From: Larix kaempferi
Taxonomy: Eukaryota > Streptophyta > Pinopsida > Pinales > Pinaceae
Direction: 5' to 3'
DNA length: 64,000 nt
Assembly (NCBI GenBank): GCA_027924585.1
Contig: BSBM01000050.1
Span: 6,476,501-6,540,500 of the forward strand
The notes under the pieces are model-generated. The model had not been told where the DNA came from, did no database searches, and was given only the letters and a program-made list of their open reading frames with translations. Positions 35,239-48,379 of the stretch are shown here, piece by piece (positions within the stretch are counted from its first letter, which is position 1; every line of letters starts with the position of its first letter). Position numbers and translations under genes: made by a program.

Positions 35239-38200
35239 ATGTATCTTCTAGTCCCATTGACCTATTTTTGTGCTCATTTGTTGTACATTAATAAAATTAT
35301 CTTATCTTATCTTATACCATAAAAGAAAAGGTATACATTTTGTAGATGCCATTGGCATATTTGATGGCTCAGTGTAAAGTTTCTTAGCGTAAAGACAATG
35401 AAGTTTGACTCGTGGAAGACTCATGAGATCCCACAAGTCTTCACGAATCACAACAGCGCTGAATACCAATGTTTTTTTTCTTCAAACCATATAATTCATA
35501 TGTTATCAAACTGTTTGGCGATCAAAACATATTTATAAAAAATATGTATCATTTATCTTTGGCGGTAGCCCATTGATTTGTTGTTACTTTAGAATTTGGC
35601 AACAACACCATTATATTGGTGTCACATGTGCATCATTGAAAAAAATTAACAAAAAAATCATAATAGCATATTTAGAGGAAAAACAATTTTTTATAACAAT
35701 TATAGAAAACATTAGCTCCTAAGCTCTGTCGCCGCTGGATACACACCTGGGGTTAACGTGGCATAAATCTTCAAGCCACTAAGTGTGTCCTTGGGGGCAA
35801 GCCTCGAGTCAAGTACTGTCACTTGAATCTTGACTCCTCCGTTTAGGCAAACTCCTAACGAAGCCAAGGGGGGTGGACTCTAAAAGTTGCTAAGGTTGAC
35901 TAAGCTAAGCTAGTTATGGTGGATGAGTTGGTTTTTTTTAAGCGTTTTTTATAATGAAAAAACTGACACAAGAGATTTGCAATATAACTTAAAGTATAGC
36001 AGCATAAAGATCTAAACATCATATAAATTGAACATGATTAACAAATCATTCAACACATGATAATAATTAAAAATAATCTGCAATGATAAATAAAAGAGAC
36101 CAGTGCTGAAGAATGGAATCAAAATGAAATGTTGTTTGTAATGCTGGAAATGAAATGTTGTTTGTAATGCTGGAAATGAAATGTTGTGGAAATGTTCTTG
36201 CTCAATTTTAAAAATAATGTGGTAATGAGTTTTTTATTATGGATGAGGGGATTTCCAATATACCACAAGGTACTGGAAATATGTCCGGATTCTGGCAAGG
36301 TGGCTTCTCACTCAGACATGTGGACTGGATCGGAGTCTCTGGGAGGTGTTCAACACTATACCAAACGAGGGTATAGTCTAATGGTATCCTGAGGTCGCTA
36401 CCCAGTAGTTCCCGCTTCCTTTGAGAAATTTTCCCACACTATGTCAAAAAATCGATATGCCGGATGTTCATATATGGGTGGTTTATTGGGAAGTGTTAGA
36501 CTAATTACTAGTATCTAAGCCCCTTTCTCGTTTGATGAACATGTTCAGACATAGCTGCAGTGATCCAGAGCATACTCGGGACAGAGCCTTGTTTATTTTA
36601 AAAGTTTTTTGAACAAAGATTTTACTTTTTATGCCCCAAGAGTCTCTTTTCGGGCTAGTACTTGGGCAAACCCTTGTCCTGAAACCCTACTTCGGGAAAG
36701 TAAGGGGGGTGTTTTGATTGTAGATAACTAAAAAAAAATGTTTTCTAATTACTACACTACTGAGGTAGTGAGTTAGTATCTGATTTACTTTTTGCAAAAG
36801 ATGAACGATATTGTAGTGAAAAAAATATACGATCTGCAAAATGAAAACAAAAATGTTTCTACGTCCTGAGAGAGTCAATGGCCCAATATTTGGATTGGAC
36901 CACAATGTTCAATTTTGTTTTACTTGGTTTATTTTAAGTTAATATAATCTAATTTGAAAATTTGTTAAAGTTTGAAAAGTGACAACAATCACAAAAATTT
37001 GAACCGACACCAATCCCCTTGGGGAATGAGAAGCAAGCTCTGTGAGCTTACTTCTAAAATACTTTATTACAAATTACAATGCCCAATACTGAAGATGAAG
37101 AACTCCTATTTCTCCTTACAAATCTGGAGAAAAGAGGTTACAATTTTGTAGAAGCAAAGTAATGGAGGAAATGTAAGGTTCGGTGAAGGTTCTGGATTAT
37201 CCAAGTTGGTCGGAAAGTGTGCATAAAATCCTTCTTTCTGCTGTCACAATACAAAAATCAGCAAACTTTATTAGTCCAAAAAGTGCCCAAAATCACTTTA
37301 AAAGTGTTTTGGGCAACAACAAAATATACAAAAAAATCTAAGTTAAAAAGACTAGTTAACTGCAAAAATAAACTAAGATGGAATGGCTAAAATGCCACCC
37401 TCTTAGGGTCTTGGACAACCTTTAAAAGGTAGCCAATGAAGCACTTAGATGCTTGATATAAACTTTTAAAACTTTAAGAAAAGAAAACCTTAAACGATTC
37501 TAAAAATTTAACTTGAAAAAATTGTTTAATGATTCTTTTCCAAGCAAGACCCAAATAACGAAATAAAGATTTGAAGTATCTTGGATCTATGCATAAAAAT
37601 TTCAAATCTGATTTTTAATAAGCATGTAAAGAAGATTAGATCTGAAAGTTATCCAAACCAAAGTAACCAAGAAGAAGTTATATTTTAAAGGAGAAAGAGA
37701 ATGTATGAAAGAACTTGTGCCAGATAATATCAAGCTGAGAATGCTTCACTGTGGAGTTCTGAGGGACAATGTTTCTGAAGTTTGTTGAAGATGAAATGGA
37801 ATTCAAACTTGATCCAATCCTCCTCCAAGCTTAGCCACTTGAAATCTAACTCACAAACACTTGCATACCCATGAGATCTTATAAAACATATATAAATCAT
37901 AAATTAGAATAGCATGCAAATAAACTTGTTTAACACTCAAATTTTTGTTTCCAATCATACATGAAAAAATAGGAAATGAAAGTAAGCTTACTAACAATTT
38001 CCTATTCCTATCAATTCAACTGAGTTATCAAGGGAAGATCTACAATAAGCATAAGAAAGAAGTTTTGCAAGTAGGAAACAATTACCATATGAAGAGCATC
38101 ACAATGTTGATCCACACACCAATGCACTACACCATTAGCCTCCAAAGCTTTTTATTCTCATTGCCAAAATGATATCAAATTACAATAACAAGGTCTCTCT

Positions 38201-39593
38201 CATCCAACACTAACTAGTTTGGAATGAGAGAGGAGCTTCATACTTATAGAAAGAAGAGAGGGGAGGGGGCACTTGTCGAGGGAGAGAATGTGCTATGAGT
38301 TAAGGAGAAGATGGGGCTGCCCAAACAACCCAAAATCAGCCATATGATAGCCCTAGAATCAAGCTGCCACTTCCTTAACACATGGGACATTCCTCCTTGG
38401 GAAATGTGCCCAACACATGGGGGAATGTGCCCACCTTTAGGGGAGTCAATCCCACTTATTTAGCTTCACAAAAAAGTTGCTAAATGCCTTCTTACATCCC
38501 AAAAAATATAGCTGGTCCAAAATCCCTTCAATTTTGGAATTTTGGAATTTTCTCATTTTTGGCTTTTTTGCATTTTTTCATTCTTTTTTGACCTTGTTTG
38601 GATTTTTGCAAAAAGATGAAAAATAAAGCGTCTAAAGACTATGGAAAGTGGGTTTAGGGGTAATGTGGGTGCTCCGGGTTAGAAAACGAGCACCCCCATG
38701 GCCAAAACAACCCCTAGACCATGATTTTATCACTTTTTAAATTTTTTTGACCAAACCCTTAAAAAATGGCTTGTTTTTACAGAAAAATAAAATTATCTCG
38801 AAACTTAAAAAAAACCTAGGGGGACCTAAGACATGTTCATATGACTCAAAAACTATGCCTAGCATGGTTTAATACATTGACACATAGACTCTAATAACTT
38901 CCTAAGGCTTAAAAATTACGCCGACCACCCCAACTTTGGAGGATTTGAGTGAAAAACTCAAAAATTATTAGTCGTTTATTCAACAACAAATAATTTCCAA
39001 GGAAAAAAACACTATGGGCTAGTCGAATTAACGTTTAAGTCCTAGAAGCCGAGTCTTTTACAAAAAAGGTACCATGCTAGCACATTATTACAAAACTCCC
39101 GGAGGGGGTATGAACATGTGGTACAAAAATAAAAAAGGGGCCTAGAAGGCCTGATGGACTTTTGAACTTTGATGATGAACAATTAGATTGTTCAAGTCTT
39201 CAACGGTTCACTCGGAATCCACTAAGTGCAATTTAGTGGATAACAAGCTCCAATGCTTCAACACTTCTCTAACTCCTAATTCCCAACTCTTCAATCACCA
39301 TGCAAAGAATGGAGAGGAAACTCCTTTATATAGGAGGAGTTAGATCTATCTTACAATGAAACATAATTTTTTTAACCAACTCCTTGACAAGTCCAACAAT
39401 AATAAAAAATGGAGTTAGTTAGGCCTTTGTCAAGTCGAAGGTCTTCATTTTTTCAAGGAGATTTCACTCCACTAGAAGAATTAATAAAATATTACAAGCG
39501 AATCTCCATGAGAGAGGGCACACTAGTAAAATAGGCTCCTTTTACCAAGTCAAAACTTCAAGAAATAATAAAATATATTATGCTCGTGTGCCT
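35239..39593. other. Intron sequence without recognised genes
   Basis: I see no convincing coding region. A 26-bp tandem duplication built on GAAATGTTGTTTGTAATGCT lies at about 36125-36185. Two minus-strand TATA-like sites (near 38240-38250 and 39330-39340) suggest remnants of minus-oriented LTRs, but I could not find their ends. A tRNA-like stretch at 36363-36435 was rejected. Confidence 0.45.
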
Positions 39594-42500
39594 TGTTATC
39601 ACCAATCTTGTAGTTGCCCCTAATGATGGATCCAAAAGGATGGTAGAGGGGATAGGCAACTAAAGCGGTGAACCTCGAGAGCCTCGACCTCCAAAGGATT
39701 GGTTGTCACGCCAATCGAGGAACCCTTCACTTGTGTTATCAAAGCCAAGATAACAAGGGGGAGACCCTGATCTACTCCCGATAGGAGAGATCTAACCCAA
39801 TCACCAGATCAAGCTATTCAGATAGGGTACGTGAGGTGACAGGTATGGAACCCTAGATTTAAGGAAACAAGACCACTGTGGAGGCTTAGGAAAGATATGA
39901 GTTGATTAAGATTAATTATACACAGTGACTTGACGATTAGGTATGATTCCAGGATTCAGGTGCTAGTTTAAAATAGTCAAATTCAACTGCCTTGGGAAAT
40001 GTGACCCTTAAAACAGGGAAAGTGTCCCAAAGAGTGGATCTGAGGTTTAGGGATTTCTAGAACAGCTTGATAAGTGGATGTGATAGTATCAAAGCACACA
40101 AGCTCGGGAACAGAGATCAAACGACAGGCAAACAAGATAACAAGGGTAATGCGTTAGGGTTAAGGAAATCGGTGCCTTGGGATTTGGGCCACAGGAGTCC
40201 TCCAAGTGTGATGTTTTGGAGAACCCACCTAGATACTTGCAAGATACCAAAAACCCAGAAATGGTTATGCTGTTAACCAAGTCGTTTGAGCTAGAGAATT
40301 TTCCGAAGGATTTTGATGAGGGTTTTAACAAGAAATTGATAGATGGGTAGGTTAGAGAAATAAAATCTTACCTTGCAGGCGTACATGAATGATGGAGATG
40401 TTTGCTAAGATGTTGAGGATTGTTCCCGCAAAGATCAAATGAGAATTTGTTGATTTATCTTGCCCATACGAAATGCCCAGCTCCACATGTGCGCCCTCCT
40501 CTTCCTGCAGTGCCAAGGAAAAACGATTTCAATCAGCAGAGCAATAATGAAGGTAAATACAACTGACGAGCATAATCACAAAGAGTAAGAGGTACTAGGA
40601 TAGTGATACTCCCTGTAACCGACAAAGCAAAGAGAAAGAAGCAATGAGAGTCTTCCCCAGCCAGTGCGCCTTCCTCACTAATTCGGCCTCCTCACCTGTA
40701 GATAAAAACGTGGAGAAAAAGATGTGCAAAACAATCACCAAGATCCTCAGTGCAGAGGAAAAACAGTTTCAATCAACACCATTAACATCCAAAACCATAA
40801 GACAAGGGTTTGCAAAAATATTATTTTATTCCAGAAGCCAAGAGCCAAAAGTCCCTTTACAATGAGAAGCTCTCTCCTTTAAATAGGAAGAAGAGATACC
40901 AAAACCCTAACCACCTTTTGGATGGATGGCTAAGATTAAAAGATACATACGTTCTAATCTACGGTTGAGATGAGCTCAACGAGAAAGTACATGGATCAAC
41001 TAAAAAATATAACATATACATGGACAAAATCGCCTTAGGGGGGCATCCCACTCAAAGTGACTAGAAAAACATGATAACCCGCTCATGGTGGGTCTAGGGG
41101 GTGATATTTGACCTCCCTAGTGCGTTCCCATGACACAATAATAACATGACTCATCAAAGTACCAAATTGACCTCCCTAGAGAAAGTCGCGAGCCTCCAAG
41201 GAGACAATAAAACCATATAAAATGCCACTGGGAATGTGGGTCCCACTAAATGTTGAAACTACTGTGGAAGGTGTGGAAGACATGACACTCATCATCAAAA
41301 ATATCCTCATGCCATTTCCTTGCCTCAGTAGCACAAATCGATTTCCTAAGTAGCCATTTTTACCATTTTTATGCCCCTGTAAATCCTCTGTCAAGTATAA
41401 AAATGCCTGTAACTCTCTGCCTATTCACTCGGGGCCAAATCTGACTGCACCACAATGTCTGGGAGTATGGTACAATAGTAAAAACAAGTGGCTGGACCCC
41501 ATACTCCCTTTGTAGCACCTTAGGTGAACCAAATAGATCATGAAACTGCTCTGACAGGCCATTTTTAATGGCAAAAATGCACCGGAATGATAAATTGAGG
41601 AAAATACCAACTGTAACTGCCCAGAACTGAAAACCAACTTTCTCAATGGACTCAGAGAGCCCAAATTGACTAGAGGCGTGTACTCATACACCATATGGAT
41701 CTCTGCATGATCATATAATATCTCAAGAATACCCGAACAAATAAAAATAATAATAATCTGTAAATGATCAAATATAATAAAATGCCAGATCATCATCATA
41801 AACCTGTAATCAATGCATGGAGCCATTTGGTGACCTGTAATAGACCATATATCATCTATTTGCATAATCCAAGGTCTATCTCACCTCATGTCCTGTAGTT
41901 GACCTTGGTCAAACTAGGTTTGACCAAGTCAATCATGACCCATAAAATGACCCAGGCTAAAATCAAACTGCTGCAAGTGTTAAAAGGTTAAGACATGCTT
42001 TATAAATCATTCATGTAGCAATATAACATATAGTAATCATTTCTCTGGCAATCTACAACCAAATATCCAATGTTTTTATTATTATTATGGCTCAGACTAG
42101 AACCTCAAGACTATACTCACTTTATGGCTGTGATCATTTTGCTAGTGATGGGTGAAGGTTGAAGACTACAAGGCTAGGCTAAGGGATGACTGTACTGACT
42201 TGACACTGTGACACTTTGGATATGGGAAAGGGAATACACACTAAGGGACAAGCAAATAACACAGGGGAAGACAGTGTCTCACAAATGGATAAGCAGTCTA
42301 GGAAGTGTTTATTCGACCCTGACAGATGTCTACAACTCACATCCAAGCTGATACATCTCCGTGAGGATCTTTTCTAGAGCCGCCATGACTAGGTGTCCGA
42401 CAAACTGTAACTTGAGACTCTAGGGGACACTTAGAATTAGCTGTCCCTTACTCCATCTCACATGATAACCTGTAGGCTAGTGAGGAATAAATCATTACAA

Positions 42501-43557
42501 GTGAGGTCAACAATCATTAGATATAGCATTTGTTAAACCATTGCTTTTTGGGCCTTTCATTAATTTCCATAGCCTAGATCCGTGTGTGTTGAGAAACACA
42601 TTCTTGGATTTACATTTATTAGGCTTTCTGATCCTTGTGTGTTGAGAAACACATTCTTGGATTTACATTCATTTCACTTGCCTTTCATTCACGTGTGTTG
42701 AGAAACACATTCTAGAATGGGCTTTCATTTAAGATATACATTTCATTTCCAAACACATTGTAATGATGGTAGTACTATCTGTTTCAGGTTTTAGCGAACA
42801 ACATTCCCAAATGACTAATGCGGAAGTTCCACCACTAAGGATGAAATCCAACTCACCAAAAGGCAAGTTCTGTCACCAACTCAGAGCCGAGACACAAGAT
42901 AAACAGGGAAGCTCATCAAACAAAGAGGCCAAAGTGGGGGAGTCCTCCATATCACAGGTCAACTAGTAAGTCATGGATAATGCTATAACGAGAATGTAAT
43001 GGATGGATGGAGACAGTGAATAATGAGACCAACACTAGCAAGCCATAGGATGGTGGGAATGATCACCTCCATTCTCCTAAGGAGGGTAAAACCAATGAGT
43101 ATAACTAAGAACTTCTAAGTCTGAGCAGGGACATAGATAAATAAATAATACAACCAGGTCCAGATATCTATATGATCGCCAGATCTTGACACCAAGTGCT
43201 AAAACATGCCACAAGAATGAGTATAAAAGCAATAATAACCATAAACACATGATAATACATGCTGGGTCATATACCTGTGCATAAACATTTGAACCATCAT
43301 CTGTCCACTGAGAACCTGCTGCTGCAACTCTGGGCAAAACATATTGCTCTGTAAATGGATAAATGGCTACATCGGTCATCAAACCTGAGTGTCCTGAGAC
43401 TCAGTCATGGCATAGGAAAATACTGCTGTCCGTAATCATAATAGTGATCCAATATAGATGCTCATCCCAAGCATCTCAATGTAAAGGACTGGCTAAAAAA
43501 TGTACTGGAATTTGGAATAAAACATATGGTAGCCCAACTACTATATATGTGATAACA
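39594..43557 (-). mobile_element. Large non-coding element with TGTTATCAC ends, copy A
   Basis: This 3,964-bp block has inverted ends TGTTATCAC...GTGATAACA and near-matching 5-bp flanks tgcct (39589-39593) and tgccc (43558-43562). It is homologous to 53027-57538: both begin with a CTTGTAGTTG segment followed by GGATGGTAGAGG and GGGGGAGACC. A TATA-like site on the minus strand near 40876 suggests an LTR read leftward. No gag or pol is present. Most likely it is a very long solo LTR. A unit with GTGTGTTGAGAAACACATTC is tandemly repeated three times at 42584-42720 in this copy. Confidence 0.72.
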
Positions 43558-44051
43558 TGCCCTTCAAGATGCTTTGACATAGCACAAATAAGAATATGTT
43601 GTTTTTTCCAAATAACCATTTCCATGAGTTGCGTCAATAAATAATAGAGTATTAAGGTAGTTATAAGCTCCACATCTGTGCCCTCCGAGAGAGAGATCTA
43701 ACCATCTTTCAACTACTTCAGTTAATGTGCAAGGTTTGATAAAGACCCATTCAAAGATGCAAATGGACCTCCTAGAGGAGCGCACCACCTAATGTTCTAG
43801 AGGAATGTGTAAATGGGTGAATGAGTATAATGCATGAAGGGTAAAATCCCTAGGGAGCATGCATAACTAACCCCTCAAACAACGTATAAGATCATCAACC
43901 TTCTCAATACATGTGCCAAGGGTGGGACAAGTCAAAGGAATTAATTGGCATGTATGAACAAGGCTAATATTAGGCCAAAAACGAATTTGTGAAGAGGCAC
44001 AATTAAATATTATTATTTAATGTATTGCCTCAAAATGTGTTCAAAGAAGGC

Positions 44052-44068
44052 GGGGGGGGGGGGGGGGG
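44052..44068 (+). repeat. Run of 17 G
   Basis: An uninterrupted G homopolymer. It could form a quadruplex, and its length is uncertain in sequencing. Confidence 0.9.
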
Positions 44069-45119
44069 CACTACGCTCAAATGTGTGCCATATGACTTAG
44101 AGTTGCATTCCCTAGTGATTGATTGAATTAAAACTTAGGGAATGAGGCTTGAAAGCCTACTGACAACTTTAGGCCAATTAATTGTAGCGCTCAACATAAG
44201 GTTTGGGTTTAATTACTCGGTGAATGAAAATACCCCAAAGCCGTTTCATACTAGAATTGATGAAGAGTGGAAATATGACAAAATGAAGAGTTAATATGAG
44301 ATAAAACTTAGGAAAATATAATTAAAATGTGCCATGCGCCCTCTAGGAAAGGGAAAATGATGAAGTGTAAGTGTAATATGGATTTTACCTAGGTAAAAAG
44401 TGAGAATATGATGAAATATTCAAATTACATTGGTAAAAAGATGGAAATGTGATGAAATATCAATAATACTTATGAAAACATTCAGCAAATACACCACCAT
44501 GCTAGAAGATATGAACATCTAAGAACAAGTCATGAACTAATCATGCAGCAACCAAGTGAAAGTAAGGACTACAGCATGAGACTTGGCGATTTCCCCAATA
44601 TTGGTCCAACATGAAGAATGCCTCCATCAAACAACAAAAATGAAGCAACCTGCATTAAACCACCAAACATAATCAAAAGTGAATTTCTTCCACCAAAGAT
44701 CTCCATCAAATGCCAAGAAGGGAATTATTTTGGAATACTGAGAGAGGGAGTGAATCAGTACTCCCTAATTTAAACAATATTTTAAATTTTTACTTCTTAG
44801 ACTTGTATTGCATCCCAAATATCATACAATAAAGCACATAAGCATAAATACACAGTACACAGATATTTTACGTGGAAACCCAAACGGGAGAAAACCACAG
44901 AATGTTGTTCTTATGTTTATAAAACATACATTCAATTTTATGTGCACCAACACAAAGGAAGCACCAACTCCCTGATTTTTCTAGCACCCACTAGAAGGAG
45001 GCACCAACCCCCTTGTGAGCACCAACTCACACTTCTTAGGCACCAACCTGAAGGAGACTTCAATCTCCTGTCCTTGCCCCAATCCTGCCACCTTTATATG
45101 AAGAATAATATCATCTTGC

Positions 45120-45192
45120 CACTTTTACTGTTCTGTCATTGTCACTGTCACTGTCACTGTTCTGTCACTGTCGCTGTCACTGTCACTGTCAA
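45120..45192 (+). repeat. CTGTCA microsatellite
   Basis: The hexamer CTGTCA and variants (TTCTGTCA, CTGTCG) repeat about ten times. Confidence 0.9.
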
Positions 45193-45599
45193 CCTGCCAA
45201 TCTTCCCTTGCTCCACCCTACCACCCTGATAATAAAATTGTCGATCTTTCTCAAATAGGAACATGATTATCTGCTACCTTCACTGAATCAATCCTCTACC
45301 TGCACTTGGTCATACTCTTCCTGTAATGGTCATTCTTTTCTTGCACTGGTTATCCTTTAGGACTTTGCTGCATTATCATCATACTTCTTGTACCTAGGAA
45401 TTATCATACTACTAGTATCATACTTCAGAGAAAACCCCAGTGAAAGACTGTTCTACTGTAGATCGAAGTTCTGCCGCAGGTCAGTGTAAAGTATAGTCCA
45501 TAAAAAGGCTGAAATTGTGTCCTCAGATCAGTGCATAAAGACAGTTACAACAGGCCTATTTATACCTCCGATCAGTGCATAAAATGGTCAACAAAAGGC

Positions 45600-45830
45600 C
45601 TAAAATATACCTTAGATTAGTCAACAAAATGCTTGATATATATACCCCAGATCAGTCCATGTAACAGTCAACAAAAGGCTTGATACATACCCCAGATCAG
45701 TCCATGTAATAGTCAACAAAAGGCTTGATACATACCCCAGATCAGTCCATAGAAGAAGCCTCATATATACCACAGATCTGTCCATTAACAGTCAAAAAGG
45801 GCCTGACACATGCCCCAGATCAGTTCTAGA
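45600..45830 (+). repeat. 45-bp minisatellite
   Basis: Units containing ACCCCAGATCAGTCCAT and GTCAACAAAAGGCTTGATA start at 45644, 45689 and 45734, with more diverged copies on both sides (from about 45500). Exact 45-bp spacing for three units. Confidence 0.88.
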
Positions 45831-46800
45831 ATGCTGCCCTAGACCTTCGTTCTGCTGACCTAGACTTTCGCCCTAGCTGTCTCAGATCTTCATTTTGCTG
45901 CCCTAGACCTTCGCCCTAGCTGCCGCAGATCTTGCTTCAAGAGAGACCGAAAAATTCGATGCATACTTTTCTTTTGAACTACGCTATTTTCAGATATGAA
46001 GAGAGATTGTTGTTGTCTTCAAATGAGGCGCCACCACTCTTATTTGTACAAGTGTTCAACCTTTAATTAGGGCCGACCTATCAACATTGCTTTTAATTAT
46101 TCTTTAAGTAGGGTCAACCTTTACATAGTTAGTTTGACCAATTGTTTAGGGGTGTCTTTACCACTTTTTAGGGCATCTTCCATGCATCTTTAAGACTTTT
46201 GTAGAGGGATGTCTTTACCCCCTTTTTAGGGCATTTCATGTGGACACATCTTCATTACTTTAGTGGCTTCTTCTTCAAGACACCATCATTACTTTAAGGG
46301 GCTTCTTCACTTGCTCCATTTGTGTAGAACTCAAAGTGGGCATGTGGGAACAACGAAATGTTGACTCATCCTGTGAGGGCCATGCTTAAAAGCTACGCCA
46401 TAAGGGCTCCACTTCGGAGTTATATACACTTCTTCATGGCTTTAGGATTTGACATCATTGACAACCTTATTCAACAAAAGGCTCCATGAAGAAGTATACC
46501 CCTAAGCCAGTCCAATACTCCAAAGGTACTAGCTGCAAGTCCCCATCAATGTGATAAAAATTGCAAGTTTACTCATACAATATGAAGGGTAACAAGTTCC
46601 ATTGTATATTTTCTTCCACTATTTTGACTTGTTGATTGTAAATATTTTATTTTGTATATATATGATGCATTTAAAAAAAGGTTTATTAGAAGAATAAACA
46701 ACAACGAAGTCTAGACAAATAGATGGAAAATGCATATGAAGTCATTTGTTTACTTGTTTGTTTATAACAATTTTGACATGATTATGTATGGAATGTGCAG

Positions 46801-46863
46801 GGGGTGATGAATTGTACGGAATGCAAGGACAATCCAACAGGACTCAAGTTTTCTGTGGATGAT
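46801..46863 (+). CDS. Second exon of the DnaJ-type cysteine-rich gene
   Basis: This 63-bp, 21-codon exon is bounded by acceptor GAATGTGCAG and donor GTAAGG. It encodes GVMNCTECKDNPTGLKFSVDD and is phase 0 at both ends. It supplies the second CxxC of the zinc-binding motif begun in the exon at 17818-17950. No downstream exon could be recognised before 64000; the next intron must then exceed 17 kb and contains a Gypsy remnant, a Copia element and a hAT gene. The gene identity rests on this motif and on clean splice borders; transcript evidence is needed for certainty. Confidence 0.72.
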
Positions 46864-47109
46864 GTAAGGCTTCTACTTATTTCATGATCTCTCTGTCATT
46901 AGTAGTTACAATAATAAGAGTTATTTTGTTGTTCAAATGCATGCAAAATGTATCTATTTGCTATCATTTACTAGTAATATTTGGTGCATTTCTAATAGTA
47001 GAACCTTTTTTTCTCCACACTAGCTACCATGTCCTTAATCTATTTATTTTCAAAAATAGTAAAGAAGGGTGAGCTCATTCTCCTTAATCTATTGATGGCA
47101 ATAAATGCC
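46864..47109. other. Start of the downstream intron, nothing recognised
   Basis: AT-rich sequence follows the donor at 46864, without a gene or a defined repeat. Confidence 0.5.
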
Positions 47110-47450
47110 ATAAAAAATAGTCAATCTTCAAATATTGCCTATTCATAGGTAATTGCAACTTCTCTTCATCCAAGTGGCCCAAGTAGAAGCTATTCAATCT
47201 AGCAACATCTTCGGTCTTTAATGGATCAAGCTATAAGATGTCAAACTTCCCATGTTTCTCATGCCTTTGTCCTACATTAGAACAATGTCTCCTTCTTTAA
47301 ATACCCTCAGATGCATCCTGTTGTCAGACTTGGCTTTGGCCTTGTCTTGATTACTTGAAAATTTTCCAAGGCCTTTCTTTTGTTCTCATCCAATTCAATT
47401 GGTTGACCAATTCTTGCTTGGATTGCATGTTGGTTTGAAGTAAATGACTA
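47110..47450 (-). pseudogene. Gypsy pol C-terminal remnant
   Basis: The minus strand holds a degenerate end of Gypsy integrase: LDENKRKALENFQV, then after a frameshift MHLRVFKEGDIVLM, KHGKFDIL, and LNSFYLGHLDEEKLQLPMN. This matches the pattern of the region after the integrase core (GD-VL, GKF-LW-GP, G-YL). It has several stops and no LTR nearby. Confidence 0.6.
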
Positions 47451-47809
47451 CAATAACTCATACACAGGGATTTTTAGGTGGATTCATGTAGCTTGGTTCC
47501 TAGTGCTGAGCAACATGGGAGTGCATTGCCCCCCTTCCGTCGCTTCGTTCTCGAAGTGCGTTCCTAGAGGAAGTGATTTTGGAGCGATTTTAGGGAGTGG
47601 GCTCCCTCAATAAAAAAATCACTCCTTGCCTTTTTTGAAAGCAATCAGGGAGCGATGAGGGAGCATCGTTCCTTGAGCTCTTACCCATCACTCCTAGAGG
47701 GGAATTTTTCTCTTCGCTAACGCTCCATAAGAAATTCCATGGGTTGGGTGCTTTCTTTTTCTCTTTTCATTTTTGGAACCAACACACAATTCCATTATTG
47801 TCTTGTTTA
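47451..47809 (+). other. Possible 5' end region of a hAT element
   Basis: This stretch carries repeated GGAGCGAT/ATCGCTCC-like motifs (about 47590-47730) and lacks genes. The Copia target duplication shows that it was contiguous with 60156 onward, where a hAT transposase gene begins. I therefore suspect it is the 5' flank of that hAT element, but no terminal inverted repeat could be paired within the window. Confidence 0.35.
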
Positions 47810-48112
47810 TGTTGAAATATTGTAACTTCGAAGAATATTCTATTGTATTTTATTCGGAGATGTTTTATTCCTCCGTCGGGATGTTATTATTGTATTTGGT
47901 CATCATAGAGTCATGAGGTAAAACCTCCTTTGTAAGTTGGGTCGATAGAACCCTCTAGAAAGTAATATTTTATTGTTTTGAGTCTTCCTAGGTAAGTCGA
48001 CCCAGTTAAGTTTGTTGGGGCCGACCTAGTTAGTGAAAAAGTCAAGTGGAAGATAAAGTATAAATAAGAGTGATGTGCTCCTCGTTTGGACACACTCACT
48101 TGTGTAATTCGC

Positions 48113-48153
<41 letters not shown>

Positions 48154-48367
48154 AAGGAGAAGGAGGACTTGTTTGGGGTTTTGTCTTTGTACTTTTGATC
48201 ATCTATATTGAGGAAGTTTTGCTGGGTTTTCTTCCCCTAGAGGGTTTCCCAGGATAAATCTGTGTCTATCTTGTGATTGTGTTTCTTTCAGTGATCCTGT
48301 ATATGCTATTATTGTGAAATTGAATTGAATATTGATGTTATCTATCTTAGCATATTGAATCTTAACA
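47810..48367 (+). repeat. 5' LTR of 12.3-kb Copia
   Basis: It is 558 bp long, TGTTGAAATATTG...GAATCTTAACA. A TATA-like AGTATAAATAAGAG lies at about 48057. A GA dinucleotide run (about 48117-48148) is twice as long as in the 3' LTR. Confidence 0.95.
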
Positions 48368-48379
48368 TGGTATCAGAGC
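48368..48379 (+). promoter_or_regulatory. Primer binding site of 12.3-kb Copia
   Basis: TGGTATCAGAGC directly follows the 5' LTR. Confidence 0.9.

Larger units (their letters stand above)
17951..46800 (+). other. 28,850-bp intron filled with nested repeats
   Basis: The donor is GTAAGT at 17951; the acceptor is TATGGAATGTGCAG ending at 46800. Both flanking exons are phase 0 at this border, so splicing joins them without a frame change. The intron contains solo LTRs, a fold-back structure, a Gypsy chromovirus, a MITE and minisatellites. Unique-looking sequence remains at 17951-18978 and 20438-20687, in parts of 35239-39593, and at 43558-46800. I found no exon inside it. Confidence 0.72.
43558..46800. 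other. Intron sequence with simple repeats, no gene seen
   Basis: Besides the tandem repeats listed separately, this stretch has no recognisable coding region. A segment reading ACGTGGAAACCCAAACGGGA (about 44870-44890) resembles sequence common in plant LTRs, but no LTR ends could be fixed. Confidence 0.45.

Noticed and set aside
36363-36435. tRNA-like stretch GGGTATAGTCTAATGGTA
   Set aside because: It resembles an A box, but no acceptor stem pairing and no proper B box could be found.
40067-40865. Short plus-strand open frames in the large element
   Set aside because: No domain, no splice or promoter context, and not conserved in the homologous element at 53027-57538.
41425-41865. Minus-strand open frame of 146 codons
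   Set aside because: No recognisable domain; it lies inside a repeat whose homologous copy at 53027-57538 does not keep the frame.
44052-44068. G17 run as a regulatory quadruplex
   Set aside because: It is possible in principle, but nothing around it supports a function and its length may be a sequencing artefact.
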